NCBI GenBank assembly: GCA_024398075.1
Contig: JAKSJM010000003.1
Span: forward strand, 30,776-94,775
Origin: Bacteroidales bacterium
GTDB lineage: Bacteria; Bacteroidota; Bacteroidia; Bacteroidales; UBA932
DNA length: 64,000 nucleotides
Direction: 5' to 3'
The notes below the pieces were generated by a model. It saw only the letters and a list, made by a program, of their open reading frames with translations. It searched no databases and was not told the origin of the DNA. This document shows, piece after piece, positions 36,498 through 46,059 of this stretch (positions within the stretch are counted from its first letter, which is position 1; the number at the start of each line of letters is the position of its first letter). The position numbers and the translations under genes are program-made.

Positions 36498-37563
36498 CTT
36501 CAAGCACGAAGAGAAATACTTGCACCATACTGTCCTCCAGCCATATCAGTGCTGGGGGACAGATGTTTACTGCAGCCGCCACAAGCGTAACCACAGCCAG
36601 CGTCATGATGAAGGAAGTCAATGGGAGCGCCAGAAGGTTCGTGAGAAGGAAGTATTTCGGGAAGCTATGGAAGCGAAGCCAGCTTAGCGGCGCGGTGAAT
36701 ATCTGGCAAGAAAGAGTCAATGCCACAGCATTCCAGATAGAGTGCATCGGCGTCACCCTCTTCTGCTCCGGATACCAAGCCTTGAGGCTAGGAAAGACGA
36801 AGACTATGCCACAGACCGCCAAGTAAGAAAGCTGGAAACCAATGCTCATGATGACAGATGGAGTCATCACAAGCTGCAATGTGAGAGCAGCAAAGAAGAT
36901 ATTTCTCGGCTCCGCCTTGCGTTCAGGATCTATCACAGATATCTCCCTGAAACAAATGAATAGGAAAGCACGTACGATAGAAGGACCGGCTCCAGTCATA
37001 ACCGTATAGAATCCAGCTAAAACCACACATGCGACAGAACGGATGATTCTCATCCCAGGAGAGTTTCCAAGCAGGCCAAGTACCTTTGACACAAGCATAT
37101 AGATAAGGCCAAGATGCAAGCCGGAAAGTGCGAGGATGTGAGAGGCGCCGGCGGCGCGGAACGCGGCGACCTGCGCGGCCGAAAGGCCAGAGCGGTCGCC
37201 CGTGAGCAGCGCCATCAGCAAGGCATTCGACTCGCCATGGGCGAACGGAATGCCTGCGATGAGGCGCTTCAGCCGCTGCAGCGCCGCCTCAGCGAGCATA
37301 GGCTCTGGATTCGATACATCTATGCACATACTCCGGGATGAATAGCAGAACACCCCCAGAAGGAAGAACATCAGCACTGTTCCCCAGCGTCCTATACCAT
37401 CTTTCACCATCAGGAAAATGAGGCTTCCCAACGCGAAAAGCGACGCAAGCGACAGCGATGCAGGCAGTATGAGCCCAACCGCTCCAGGCACAGCACAAGC
37501 GCCGGCAAACACCCCAAACACAAAAGGAATCGAAATCCCCTCAATCTCTCCAGCCACATCCAT
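36481..37563 (-). CDS. Short ComEC/Rec2-family membrane protein
   Basis: 360 residues, almost all hydrophobic helices. The Competence domain is clear: LLTGDRSGLSAAQVAAFRAAGASHILALSGLHLGLIYML (around 115-150), TGAGPSIVRAFLFI, QLSYLAVCGI. The usual N-terminal DUF4131/OB region and the C-terminal beta-lactamase-like domain are missing. Full ComEC imports one DNA strand across the inner membrane; whether this short form can do so is unclear. It overlaps apbE by 17 bases at the 3' ends. Confidence 0.85.
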   Translation of the reverse strand: MDVAGEIEGISIPFVFGVFAGACAVPGAVGLILPASLSLASLFALGSLIFLMVKDGIGRWGTVLMFFLLGVFCYSSRSMCIDVSNPEPMLAEAALQRLKRLIAGIPFAHGESNALLMALLTGDRSGLSAAQVAAFRAAGASHILALSGLHLGLIYMLVSKVLGLLGNSPGMRIIRSVACVVLAGFYTVMTGAGPSIVRAFLFICFREISVIDPERKAEPRNIFFAALTLQLVMTPSVIMSIGFQLSYLAVCGIVFVFPSLKAWYPEQKRVTPMHSIWNAVALTLSCQIFTAPLSWLRFHSFPKYFLLTNLLALPLTSFIMTLAVVTLVAAAVNICPPALIWLEDSMVQVFLFVLEAISSM

Positions 37564-37576
37564 TTCGATATAGATT

Positions 37577-37610
37577 TTTGCTAATATAGTGAGAATTATT
37601 GTTAACTTTG
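37577..37610 (+). promoter_or_regulatory. Promoter of the ackA-pta operon
   Basis: TTTG at 37577-37580, 22 bases, TAACTTTG at 37603-37610; 46 bases before the ackA ATG, leaving an A/T-rich leader. Confidence 0.6.
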
Positions 37611-37656
37611 TATGATATAGTAAAACTTGCTAATTAATTGAAATAAAATATAAGTT

Positions 37657-38871
37657 ATGATCATTCTTGTTATCAATTGCGGAAGCTCTTCCATCAAGTA
37701 CCAGCTGCTTGACATGAAGAACGACGACGTTTACGATCTGCTTGCCAAGGGTCTCGTCGAGAAGATTGGCCTCCCTATGGGAGCGCTTACCCACAGACCT
37801 ACAGGCAAGGACAAGGTCGTAAAGGAACTCCCTATCGCAGACCACAAGGTAGGTATGCAGCTCGTTCTCGATGAGCTCATCGACCCAGTAAGTGGCGTAC
37901 TTAAGTCATTCGACGACATCGAGGCTGTAGGCCATCGTATCGTCCAGGGCGCTGACTATTTCTCAGGTAGCGCCATCGTAGACGAAGACGTCATGGAGAA
38001 GATCGGCATCTGCTGCGATTTCGCCCCGCTCCACAACCCAGCACACATCCTCGGCATCAGAGCTGTCCAGCAGGTTCTCCCTACTGTGCCTCAGGTAGTT
38101 ACCTTCGACACAGCATACCATCAGACCATGCCTGAGTACGCATACATGTATGCTCTTCCATACGAGTACTACACCAAGTACCGCGTACGTCGTTACGGCG
38201 CACATGGTACCTCTCATCAGTTCGTAGCTCAGAAGGGCGCCAAGTTCGTAGGTCTCGACCTCGAGAACTCAAAGATCATCACCTGCCATATCGGAAATGG
38301 AAGTTCAGTTACAGCCATCGTAAATGGAAAGGTTGTAGATACTTCTATGGGCTTCACACCTCTCGAGGGCATGATCATGGGAACAAGATGTGGTAACATC
38401 GACCCTAACATCGTCCCTTACATCATGAAGAAGGAGAACCTTACTCCTGACCAGATGACCGATATCATGAACAAGAAGAGCGGTTTCGCAGGCCTCTCAG
38501 GCATCTCTTCAGATGCACGTGACCTCGACGCTGCCGCAAACGAGGGCGACAAGAGGGCTAAGCTCGTTCTCAAGAAGCTCACTTACGACGTGATCAAGCT
38601 CATTGGCTCATACGTAGCTGCGATGGACGGTGTAGACGCCATCTTCTTCACTGCAGGTATCGGTGAGAACAATGCAAGATTCCGCAGAAGAGTATGTGAG
38701 AACCTCACCTACCTCGGAGTCAAGTTCGACTATGAGGCAAATGCTGTCTCAGGTAAGGACACACTCCTTTCTTGCCCAGACTCAAAGGTCAAGATCGCAC
38801 TCATCACCACAGACGAGGAGCTCGTGATCGCTCGCGACACCATGCACCTCGTACAGAACATGGACGAATAA
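37657..38871 (+). CDS. ackA: Acetate kinase
   Basis: 404 residues. The ASKHA-fold motifs are all present: [13 protein letters not shown] at the start, [32 protein letters not shown]-type [15 protein letters not shown], and [14 protein letters not shown]. It converts acetyl phosphate and ADP to acetate and ATP, the last step of acetate fermentation, in the cytoplasm. It is followed 13 bases later by pta. Confidence 0.98.
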   Translation: MIILVINCGSSSIKYQLLDMKNDDVYDLLAKGLVEKIGLPMGALTHRPTGKDKVVKELPIADHKVGMQLVLDELIDPVSGVLKSFDDIEAVGHRIVQGADYFSGSAIVDEDVMEKIGICCDFAPLHNPAHILGIRAVQQVLPTVPQVVTFDTAYHQTMPEYAYMYALPYEYYTKYRVRRYGAHGTSHQFVAQKGAKFVGLDLENSKIITCHIGNGSSVTAIVNGKVVDTSMGFTPLEGMIMGTRCGNIDPNIVPYIMKKENLTPDQMTDIMNKKSGFAGLSGISSDARDLDAAANEGDKRAKLVLKKLTYDVIKLIGSYVAAMDGVDAIFFTAGIGENNARFRRRVCENLTYLGVKFDYEANAVSGKDTLLSCPDSKVKIALITTDEELVIARDTMHLVQNMDE

Positions 38872-38884
38872 AAAGTACACGAAT

Positions 38885-39892
38885 ATGTCTTTAATGGATA
38901 ACATCATCGCGCGTGCGAAGTCAAACAAGCAGCGCATCGTGCTCCCTGAATCACTTGAGGAGCGCACCATCACAGCAGCAGACAAGGCTCTTGCAGACGA
39001 GCTTGCAGAGATCATCCTCATCGGAAACAAGGAGGAAATCCTTGCACTCGCTGAGAAGCTCGGCCTCAAGAACATTGAGAAGGCTACAATCATCGACCCT
39101 GCTACAAGCGAGAAGACTGAAGAGTACGCACAGCTTCTCTTCCAGCTTCGCCAGAAGAAGGGCATGACTATCGAGGTAGCTCGCCAGACCGTCCTCAACC
39201 CACTCTATTTCGGATGTCTCATCATCAAGAGCGGAGACGCTGATGGTCAGATCAGCGGTGCTCTCTCTACCACAGGTGACACCCTGCGTCCTGCACTCCA
39301 GATCATCAAGTGTGCTCCAGGCATCAGCTGCGTCAGCGGCGCCATGCTCATGCTCACCGAGGCTAAGCAGTACGGCGAGGAGGGAGTTCTCGTTATCGGT
39401 GACGTAGCAGTTACCCCTGTTCCAGACGCATCTCAGCTTGCACAGATCGCTGTCTGCACAGCTCAGACTGCGAAGAGCGTAGCCGGTTTCGCTGATCCTC
39501 GCGTCGCTATGCTTTCATTCTCTACCAAGGGTTCAGCTAAGCACGAGGCTGTAGATAAGGTTGTCGAGGCTACCAAGCTCGCACACGAGCTTGCACCAGA
39601 GCTCAAGCTTGACGGTGAGCTTCAGGCAGATGCAGCACTCGTTCCATCTGTAGGTGCTAAGAAAGCTCCTGGTTCTGAGATCGCAGGAAAGGCCAATGTA
39701 CTCGTATTCCCTAGCCTTGAGGCTGGAAACATCGGTTACAAGCTCATCCAGAGACTCGGTGGCGCAGAGGCTATCGGACCTATCCTCCAGGGTATCGCTC
39801 GTCCAGTTAATGACCTTAGCCGTGGCTGCTCAGTAGACGACATCTACAAGATGGTCGCTATCACAGCATGCCAGGCCATGGATGCGAAATAA
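38885..39892 (+). CDS. pta: Phosphate acetyltransferase (short form)
   Basis: 335 residues, the length of the single-domain Pta class without the long N-terminal regulatory part. It has [64 protein letters not shown] and [12 protein letters not shown]. It makes acetyl phosphate from acetyl-CoA. With ackA it forms the acetate/ATP branch, which fits a fermenting gut organism and links to the CoA transferase at 22139. Confidence 0.97.
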   Translation: MSLMDNIIARAKSNKQRIVLPESLEERTITAADKALADELAEIILIGNKEEILALAEKLGLKNIEKATIIDPATSEKTEEYAQLLFQLRQKKGMTIEVARQTVLNPLYFGCLIIKSGDADGQISGALSTTGDTLRPALQIIKCAPGISCVSGAMLMLTEAKQYGEEGVLVIGDVAVTPVPDASQLAQIAVCTAQTAKSVAGFADPRVAMLSFSTKGSAKHEAVDKVVEATKLAHELAPELKLDGELQADAALVPSVGAKKAPGSEIAGKANVLVFPSLEAGNIGYKLIQRLGGAEAIGPILQGIARPVNDLSRGCSVDDIYKMVAITACQAMDAK

Positions 39893-39895
39893 GTC

Positions 39896-40039
39896 ATGAA
39901 GAAGCTCGCTATAGCGCTACTGCTCATTCTTGGTCTGGCATCGTGTCAGAAGCCTGACACAGACAAACCAGAAAGGGGTCAGATGCCGCAGTACGACCAC
40001 ATATTGGATCCTGGTGGACAGACAGTCCCTGGAGCCTAA
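39896..40039 (+). CDS. Small 47-residue lipoprotein in the ackA-pta operon
   Basis: The ATG at 39896, 3 bases after pta, opens a 47-codon frame with a textbook lipoprotein signal (MKKLAIALLLILGLASC). The short mature tail (about 31 residues) is Pro-, Gly- and Asp-rich (QKPDTDKPERGQ...DPGGQTVPGA) and mostly unstructured. A strong terminator follows within 10 bases, so it is the last gene of the operon. Function unknown. Confidence 0.75.
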   Translation: MKKLAIALLLILGLASCQKPDTDKPERGQMPQYDHILDPGGQTVPGA

Positions 40040-40047
40040 AGAAAACG

Positions 40048-40076
40048 AAGAAGCCGCCCTTTTGGACGGCTTCTTT
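40048..40076 (+). terminator. Rho-independent terminator of ackA-pta operon
   Basis: A 9-base perfect stem AAGAAGCCG / CGGCTTCTT (40048-40056, 40067-40075) with an 10-base loop, then T-rich. The minus strand also has a T-rich run (CTTCGTTTTC), so it may serve the convergent DUF362 gene too. Confidence 0.75.
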
Positions 40077-40093
40077 CATCATATAAAGGATCT

Positions 40094-41221
40094 TTAAATC
40101 TTGATCAACTCGTACTCACGAGAGCCAAGTCCTATCTTCTCAGCGTGCGCCAAGCATGGCTTCCAGTCTGAGTGAGGATTTGAATTCTTGAAGTGATCGT
40201 GATGATCTACGAAATCATGAGCATGGATATGCTCGCCGAGCTGGCTATTATGGATAGGTGTAGCAGCCATGCAGGCATCTACACATGCCCAGTCAAGTGC
40301 GAGTGGATCAAATGATGCGAACATGCCTATGTTTGGAAGGATAGGTGCATCGTTCTCCTGATGGCAGTCGCAGTTTGGCGATACGTCGATGACGAGTGAG
40401 ATGTGGAAATGAGGTCTTCCGTCAAGGACTGCCTTGGTGTACTCCGCCATTCTCTTTCCGAGAAGATCATTTGCATCTGAATCAATGAAATGGATAGCAT
40501 CGAAGTTACATGCTCCTAGACAGCGACCACAGCCTACGCAGTTGTTCTGATCAACGGTCATCTTCTTCGCCTCTGTGTCATATACGAGTCCATTGTTTGC
40601 ACACTCCTTCTGGCACTTCTTGCATCCACGACAAAGGTCTGCGGTCACTGAAGCCTTGCCGCTTGAATGCTGCTCCTTCTTGCCCGCACGCGAGCCACAG
40701 CCCATACCGATGTTCTTGATGGCGCCGCCGAAGCCGGCTTCCTCGTGACCCTTGAAATGTGTGAGGCTGATGAATACGTCGGCGTCCATGATGGCGCGAC
40801 CGATATGCGCATTCTTCACATACTCTCCATTTACAGGCACATCGATGTCGTCAGTGCCCTTGAGGCCATCACCGATGATGATAGGACAGCCTGCAGCAAG
40901 TGGTGTGAAACCATTCTCCCAGGCGCAGTAGAGATGCTCCAATGCATTCTTTCTATATCCAGGATACATGGTGTTACAGTCAGTGAGGAAAGGCTTTCCA
41001 CCAAGTTCATTGACTACATCTACCACGGCTCTAGCGTAGTTTGGGCGCAGGAAACTGAGGTTTCCATGCTCACCGAAATGCATCTTGATGGCCACGAATT
41101 TGCCATCCATGTCGATGTCGCCGATACCTGCAGCCTTGATAAGCTTCTGCAGTTTCTGTGGCAATGGCATCCCATACGCTGGAGTACGGAAGTCAGTGAA
41201 GTAAACTTTTGATTTAGGCAT
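40094..41221 (-). CDS. DUF362 protein with two [4Fe-4S] ferredoxin motifs
   Basis: 375 residues. An N-terminal DUF362 domain (MHFGEHGNLSFLRPNYARAV, TDCNTMYPGYRKN, LTHFKGHEEAGFGGAIKNIGMGC) is followed by a ferredoxin-type pair near 200-240: CRGCKKCQKEC and CVGCGRCLGAC, eight cysteines for two [4Fe-4S] clusters. A C-terminal part completes DUF362. It is probably a cytoplasmic redox protein; partner unknown. It starts 3 bases after the LolA-like gene, so it ends the ftsK operon. Confidence 0.9.
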   Translation of the reverse strand: MPKSKVYFTDFRTPAYGMPLPQKLQKLIKAAGIGDIDMDGKFVAIKMHFGEHGNLSFLRPNYARAVVDVVNELGGKPFLTDCNTMYPGYRKNALEHLYCAWENGFTPLAAGCPIIIGDGLKGTDDIDVPVNGEYVKNAHIGRAIMDADVFISLTHFKGHEEAGFGGAIKNIGMGCGSRAGKKEQHSSGKASVTADLCRGCKKCQKECANNGLVYDTEAKKMTVDQNNCVGCGRCLGACNFDAIHFIDSDANDLLGKRMAEYTKAVLDGRPHFHISLVIDVSPNCDCHQENDAPILPNIGMFASFDPLALDWACVDACMAATPIHNSQLGEHIHAHDFVDHHDHFKNSNPHSDWKPCLAHAEKIGLGSREYELIKI

Positions 41222-41224
41222 AAT

Positions 41225-41836
41225 TTATCTTAGGTCTGTTACAATATAGTTCTTTGAAAGTTTCTTTGTATCGAAGGAGAAGGTTCTTTTAGCCTGAGGC
41301 TCAGACAATTTCATTCCTGATACCACTATCTCAGTCACTGTGCCATCTGTCACTGTGATGGATGCACCCTCCAATGTGGAACCAGAGAAATAGAGGATCA
41401 CACTCTTGAAATTCGTGCCCTTGGTCTTAGGCTCCATGTAAGCAGCAGTCACTTTCTTGCTCTTGAACGTGGTGGTGGATGTCTTCTTCAATGTGAACGC
41501 CTTATCCACTGCTCCAACGAGCAGAGCTGGATTTGCCTCATAATCGATTTCTCCATCTACACCTTCGATGTAGCACTCCTCAGCAGCAGTATCCACGGTC
41601 CAGCGAGTGGTGCCATCGCAGTAAACCTCAAGACCATTGCCCGTCATGGTAAAGGCATCCCCCTGGAGTGAAACCTTTCCCTTACCGGAGAGAGGCAGGT
41701 CGCCCTTCACCGAGAAAGAATAGTCAAACGACGCCTTATGTCCCTTGAGGGAAGAGGCGAAGTCAGAAACGATGTTCTGGCCAAAAGCAGATACAACCAG
41801 AAGGGTCAAGAGTAGAGAGGCGAAAAATCTTTTCAT
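41225..41836 (-). CDS. LolA-like outer membrane lipoprotein carrier
   Basis: 203 residues with signal peptide MKRFFASLLLTLLVVSAFGQ. The mature protein is beta-rich with the LolA-type pattern (FSVKGDLPLSGKGKVSLQGDAFTM, DTAAEECYIEG). LolA carries lipoproteins through the periplasm; Bacteroidota homologues commonly lie next to ftsK, as here (1 base apart). Sequence match to classical LolA is only moderate. Confidence 0.75.
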   Translation of the reverse strand: MKRFFASLLLTLLVVSAFGQNIVSDFASSLKGHKASFDYSFSVKGDLPLSGKGKVSLQGDAFTMTGNGLEVYCDGTTRWTVDTAAEECYIEGVDGEIDYEANPALLVGAVDKAFTLKKTSTTTFKSKKVTAAYMEPKTKGTNFKSVILYFSGSTLEGASITVTDGTVTEIVVSGMKLSEPQAKRTFSFDTKKLSKNYIVTDLR

Positions 41837-41837
41837 A

Positions 41838-44363
41838 CTAGTAATTCAAGAATGGTTTGATGATGGCCTCCAGCTCCTCAAGCGAAGACACAAGCACCTG
41901 TCTAGGCTTAGAGCCTTCCTGAGGTCCGACGATACCTGCGGCCTCGAGCTGATCCATCACTCTACCTGCTTTCGCATATCCCATGCCAAGCTTTCTCTGA
42001 AGGTCGGATGTCGAACCCTTCTGGGTCATAACGACGAGCTTGGCTGCCTCCTCGAATCTTTCATCAAGGTCCTTCATATCCACCATGCCTACACTTTCGC
42101 CCTCGCCTTCTGGATCTGGCTCAGGGAGGTAATATGGTGTATTATAGCTCTTTCCGTAGCCCTGCTGACTGAACACCCACTCAGAGAGAGCATTGATCTC
42201 ATCGTTTGAGATATATCCACACTGGATACGCTCACTTTCTACACCGGCGTAGTAGAGCATATCACCACGTCCGATAAGTTTCTCAGCACCAGCCTGGTCA
42301 AGGATGGTCTTTGAGTCTACTCCTGTGGTTACTCGGAATGCTATACGAGCTGGGAAGTTCGCCTTGATGAGACCAGTGATCACATCCACTGAAGGACGCT
42401 GGGTAGCTATGACCACATGGATACCTGCAGCACGACCCTTCTGAGCGAGACGAACGATTGAGTCCATGATATTCTTCTTCATGGCCTTTCCTTCCGATCC
42501 GGATCCTCCAGACATAGCGAGGTCGGCGTACTCATCTATGATGCAGACGATGTAAGGCATGAACCTATGACCATGCTGAGGGTTCAATTTGTGGTCCTTA
42601 TATTTCTCGTTATAGAGAGTTATCTTGTTCACATAAGCCTTTGAGAGGAGCTCATATCGCTGATCCATCTCGATGCAGAGAGACTTGAGGATGCGCTCAG
42701 CATGCTTAGGCTGCTTGACAATAGCCTTGCTCATCTCATCCTGCTCGTCCGTTGCGTCTGGAAGCACCGCGAGATAATGATGGATAAGTCTCTCGTAAGG
42801 AGAGAACTCGACCATCTTAGGGTCGATGAAGACCATCTTCATCTCTGCTGGATGCTTGGCATAAAGGAGCGAAGCGATGAGAACATTAAGACCAACTGAC
42901 TTACCCTGCTTGGTCGCACCAGCGACAAGAAGATGCGGAGCGTCAGCAAGGTCAAAGACCCTGACCTTCTTCTGGATGTTACATCCGATGGCAACAGGAA
43001 GTTCTGCGCTGGTCGTACGGAAAGCCTCCGAGTTAAGCAGACCCTTGAGAGGCACTGTAGAAGCCTTATCATTGGCCACCTCGATACCTACGGAGTCAGG
43101 AAGATTCACGATACGTACTCCCCTGGCGTGCAGGGACATAGCTATATCCTCGTGACGGTTCTTGATCGCAGATATCTTCACGCCCTGCGCAGGGTATACC
43201 TTGTACAATGTCACCGTAGGGCCTACAATGGCACGCACATCATCTACCTCAATGCCATAGTTACGCAGTGCGCAACGAATCTTGTTGTTATTTCGGTCAA
43301 GCTCTTCCGCAGAGACATCCTCGCGACCAGAGTCATGGTCCTCAAGCAAATCCAGCGTAGGGAATTGATACTTAGGCAGGCCCTCTGGCGGATCCATGCG
43401 CACATCCATCCTTGGAAGTGGTTCTTTCGCATCAAGGTCAAGGTCCTTGCCCATCTCCACAGAGAACGAGCCCTCTGTGGCAGGGGTCTCCTCTGCCGCT
43501 GGCTGATATGATGGTGTCTGATATACTGGAGTCTGGTAGACAGGAGCAGCCGGAGTCTCCACCACCTCCTCCCGGCAAGGAGCGCTTACCTCCTCTGGTT
43601 CCACTACAGTCGGCGTATCCCAAACGACGCTCTGATGAGCCACTGCTGGCTCTATATAATCATCTACATCGTCAAAGACTTCCTCCTGAGGGGCAGGAGT
43701 CTCCACTGGTTCTTCCTCTACTGCTGGATTAACGGCAGGAGTAGGCTCCACGATCTGTGGATCTTCTGCGCCAAGACTTATGAACCAGCCATTTACGATC
43801 TGCGCAAATCTATCTGAACAGAGGAATAGCCAGAATACCACCAGCGCACAGATGAGAGCGCCAGCTATGAAAGGTCCCACTAGATTACCCATGCTATCCA
43901 CCACGAACTGGCCACACTGGCCGCCAGCTCCAGCGCCGAATGCGCCTACGGCTCCAAACATCTGGCCGATGAAGGCACACACAAGCGAAGCCACGAAAGC
44001 GCCGGACAGGGTGAGAATCGCAGTCTTCGGAAGAGACTGCTTCCACTGACCCGTGAGAAGACGGACTGAAAGCGCAAACAGTATGACCACGAAGGCAATG
44101 CTTCCCAGTCCAAACCAGTTATGCACTAACAGCCACGCCCATCTAAGTCCCATCTTGCCACAAAGATTTGCGGCATCCACAGACTTAGCCATCATGGATG
44201 GGTCTGTCATAAGACTCTGATCCTGCTTCCAAGTGAAGAGGAACGACACCACAGAGAGAAGGGTGAAGAGTGTAAAGATGGCTATGCAGATACCTGCAGC
44301 TATCCTTGTCTTTGCCTTGGTCTCGTCAGTTATCTTAGATGTGAGTCCAGAAAAGAGTTTCAT
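41838..44363 (-). CDS. ftsK: DNA translocase FtsK
   Basis: 841 residues. Four N-terminal transmembrane helices (about 20-190), a Pro/Glu/Thr-rich linker (about 205-330; repeats such as VYQTPVYQTPSYQP), then the motor. Walker A is VAGATKQGKSVGLN, Walker B VCIIDEYADL, and the C-terminal winged-helix gamma domain (LQRKLGMGYAKAGRVMDQLE) reads KOPS-like DNA signs. It pumps chromosomal DNA and activates XerCD at the septum. It sits between DUF4290 and LolA-like genes in one operon. Confidence 0.95.
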   Translation of the reverse strand: MKLFSGLTSKITDETKAKTRIAAGICIAIFTLFTLLSVVSFLFTWKQDQSLMTDPSMMAKSVDAANLCGKMGLRWAWLLVHNWFGLGSIAFVVILFALSVRLLTGQWKQSLPKTAILTLSGAFVASLVCAFIGQMFGAVGAFGAGAGGQCGQFVVDSMGNLVGPFIAGALICALVVFWLFLCSDRFAQIVNGWFISLGAEDPQIVEPTPAVNPAVEEEPVETPAPQEEVFDDVDDYIEPAVAHQSVVWDTPTVVEPEEVSAPCREEVVETPAAPVYQTPVYQTPSYQPAAEETPATEGSFSVEMGKDLDLDAKEPLPRMDVRMDPPEGLPKYQFPTLDLLEDHDSGREDVSAEELDRNNNKIRCALRNYGIEVDDVRAIVGPTVTLYKVYPAQGVKISAIKNRHEDIAMSLHARGVRIVNLPDSVGIEVANDKASTVPLKGLLNSEAFRTTSAELPVAIGCNIQKKVRVFDLADAPHLLVAGATKQGKSVGLNVLIASLLYAKHPAEMKMVFIDPKMVEFSPYERLIHHYLAVLPDATDEQDEMSKAIVKQPKHAERILKSLCIEMDQRYELLSKAYVNKITLYNEKYKDHKLNPQHGHRFMPYIVCIIDEYADLAMSGGSGSEGKAMKKNIMDSIVRLAQKGRAAGIHVVIATQRPSVDVITGLIKANFPARIAFRVTTGVDSKTILDQAGAEKLIGRGDMLYYAGVESERIQCGYISNDEINALSEWVFSQQGYGKSYNTPYYLPEPDPEGEGESVGMVDMKDLDERFEEAAKLVVMTQKGSTSDLQRKLGMGYAKAGRVMDQLEAAGIVGPQEGSKPRQVLVSSLEELEAIIKPFLNY

Positions 44364-44366
44364 TTT

Positions 44367-45047
44367 TTACTTCCTCCTGTTTCCTTTCTTGCCGAAGTTC
44401 TTCCTACCCCAGTTCTGCTTGTTCTGAGATGGCTGACCTACATTTACAGACATGCCGGGACGCGCAAAGCTTGCGTTCTCCGATATCCTTGTAAGGCTGA
44501 TACCCTCAGGAACGGTTATGCGACCATCAGAGAGCTTCTCGATATCCGAGAAGATGGTCTCGTCTGCAACACTATCCTTATTCCAGATGAGGTACTGCTG
44601 ACGCATATAGATGGCCAGAGACCTGATCATAGCGGTCTTCACCTCTCCATCTTCTTCACCAGCAATGAGATCGATTATACTCTCAATATTTCTTCCATAG
44701 TGAGCAGCCTTGACTGGCTTCTTCTTGAGCGGAATGATCTCAGGACGAGCCTGAAGCTGCTCCGCTGTAGGCTTAGGATATGGTGCATCTATATCAAGAT
44801 CAAGCCCAGCGATAAGGAAAAGATGATCCCAGAGCTTCTGCTCGAAGTTCTCCTGGCTGTGCACCTGTGGGTTCAGCACCTCCATCACCTTCACAACAGC
44901 CTTCGCCTGCTCGCTACGCTTCTCCTTGTCCTCTATCCCCTTCAACTGCTCAACCATCCTGAGCACGTTTCTACCGTACTCTGGCATGGCGAGATTCTCC
45001 CTTTCTGTATTATAATACAGCTTAATAGTATTTTCGTTAGCTTCCAT
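44367..45047 (-). CDS. DUF4290 family protein
   Basis: 226 residues from the ATG at 45047 (MEANENTIKLYYNTERENL); an in-frame TTG upstream gives an unlikely extension. The N-terminal ~170 residues are the alpha-helical DUF4290 domain (MPEYGRNVLRMVEQLKGIED, HYGRNIESIIDLIA). The tail is basic and Gln/Asn-rich (GQPSQNKQNWGRKNFGKKG), which may bind nucleic acid. Bacteroidota-specific, role unknown. It opens the ftsK operon, 3 bases ahead of ftsK. Confidence 0.85.
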   Translation of the reverse strand: MEANENTIKLYYNTERENLAMPEYGRNVLRMVEQLKGIEDKEKRSEQAKAVVKVMEVLNPQVHSQENFEQKLWDHLFLIAGLDLDIDAPYPKPTAEQLQARPEIIPLKKKPVKAAHYGRNIESIIDLIAGEEDGEVKTAMIRSLAIYMRQQYLIWNKDSVADETIFSDIEKLSDGRITVPEGISLTRISENASFARPGMSVNVGQPSQNKQNWGRKNFGKKGNRRK

Positions 45048-45121
45048 ATATTTTTTTAATACACGGCGAAGGCTCGAGAAGGCCCTCTGACCCGCACTTT
45101 GAATCAAGTCTATTCAGTTTA

Positions 45122-45129
45122 CAAATATA
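45122..45129 (-). promoter_or_regulatory. -7 box TATATTTG of the DUF4290-ftsK operon
   Basis: Minus-strand TATATTTG, 74 bases before the ATG at 45047. It is next to the divergent box of the kinase cassette. Confidence 0.4.
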
Positions 45130-45143
45130 CAAAAAATAATTAG

Positions 45144-45151
45144 TAACTTTA
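45144..45151 (+). promoter_or_regulatory. -7 box TAACTTTA of the kinase/peptidase/PqqD/ABC cassette
   Basis: TAACTTTA differs from TAnnTTTG in the last base and ends 8 bases before the ATG at 45160, 14 before the ATG at 45166. It is the only promoter-like sequence for the four genes. Confidence 0.35.
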
Positions 45152-45159
45152 CACCGAAT

Positions 45160-46059
45160 ATGGGTATGAAAGAAGAAAGAACATTCAGGGTTGCTGGACA
45201 CGATTTCAGCTTGGTGATGGCGGAGGATTCACCTGTATGGAATACGCTCAAGGCATATGATCCATTCACGATTGATGAGCCTGGCTCACCTATTTTCACG
45301 GTGGAAGTCACTGCGGAAGAGTGGGAGTACAAGGGAGAGCCAGCATATACAGAAGAGTGCGAAGACGAGGACATGCCACGCATCGACGTATTCCGCACTG
45401 AGGATGACGGATGGCAGTTCAGAATGAGCATAAACCATCGCTCCCCTGTCTGCTGCGTGCTTGACGCGACCAAAGACCTAAAAAAAGGTCTCGCCCATGT
45501 GAGCGGTTCCCCATATACCATGCAGTATGGCGTGAATAACTCCCTCATGCTACTGTATGCGCTGAATACAGCTGGTCTTGGCACACTAGAGATGCACTCA
45601 TCAGTGATCATGTGCAAGGGAAAGGCCTTCCTGTTCCTCGCAAAGAGCGGCACGGGCAAAAGCACGCACAGCAGCCTATGGCTGAAGCACATAGAAGGCA
45701 GCGAACTGATGAATGATGACAATCCTATAGTGCGCGTACTTGAGGATGGCAGTGTCATTGCCTACGGCTCGCCTTGGAGCGGAAAGACTCCATGCTACAA
45801 GAATATCAGCGCACCTGTAGGTGCTATGGTCAGAATCAGACGAGCGCCTTTCGACAAGATAACAAGGCTAAGCATACCTGAGGCATATGCATCAGTATAC
45901 TCATCGTCATCTGGACTTAAGTTTGAGACCGACATGGCTGATGGACTTCATGACACTTTCGCGAAGATCGCCATCTCCACCCCATGTTATGTACTGGACT
46001 GCCTTCCAGATGAGATGGCGGCAAGGGTATGTGCAGCAGAAGTATTGGGCAATGAATAA
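45160..46059 (+). CDS. HPr kinase-like P-loop protein of a PqqD-type cassette
   Basis: 299 residues (a second ATG lies 6 bases in). The N-terminal ~130 residues are a beta-rich domain of unknown kind. The C-terminal part is HPr-kinase/phosphorylase-like: MHSSVIMCKGKAFLFLAKSG leads into Walker A AKSGTGKST (161-169), followed by NDDNPIVRV and YGSPWSGKTP. HprK relatives of this kind occur beside PqqD proteins in several peptide cassettes and act as tailoring kinases in some lasso-peptide clusters; the role here is an inference from that. The 3' end overlaps the peptidase gene by 8 bases, so the two are coupled. Confidence 0.8.
   Translation: MGMKEERTFRVAGHDFSLVMAEDSPVWNTLKAYDPFTIDEPGSPIFTVEVTAEEWEYKGEPAYTEECEDEDMPRIDVFRTEDDGWQFRMSINHRSPVCCVLDATKDLKKGLAHVSGSPYTMQYGVNNSLMLLYALNTAGLGTLEMHSSVIMCKGKAFLFLAKSGTGKSTHSSLWLKHIEGSELMNDDNPIVRVLEDGSVIAYGSPWSGKTPCYKNISAPVGAMVRIRRAPFDKITRLSIPEAYASVYSSSSGLKFETDMADGLHDTFAKIAISTPCYVLDCLPDEMAARVCAAEVLGNE

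Noticed and set aside
43480-43740. Short near-repeats in the ftsK gene
   Set aside because: They encode the Pro/Thr-rich FtsK linker, which is normally low complexity.
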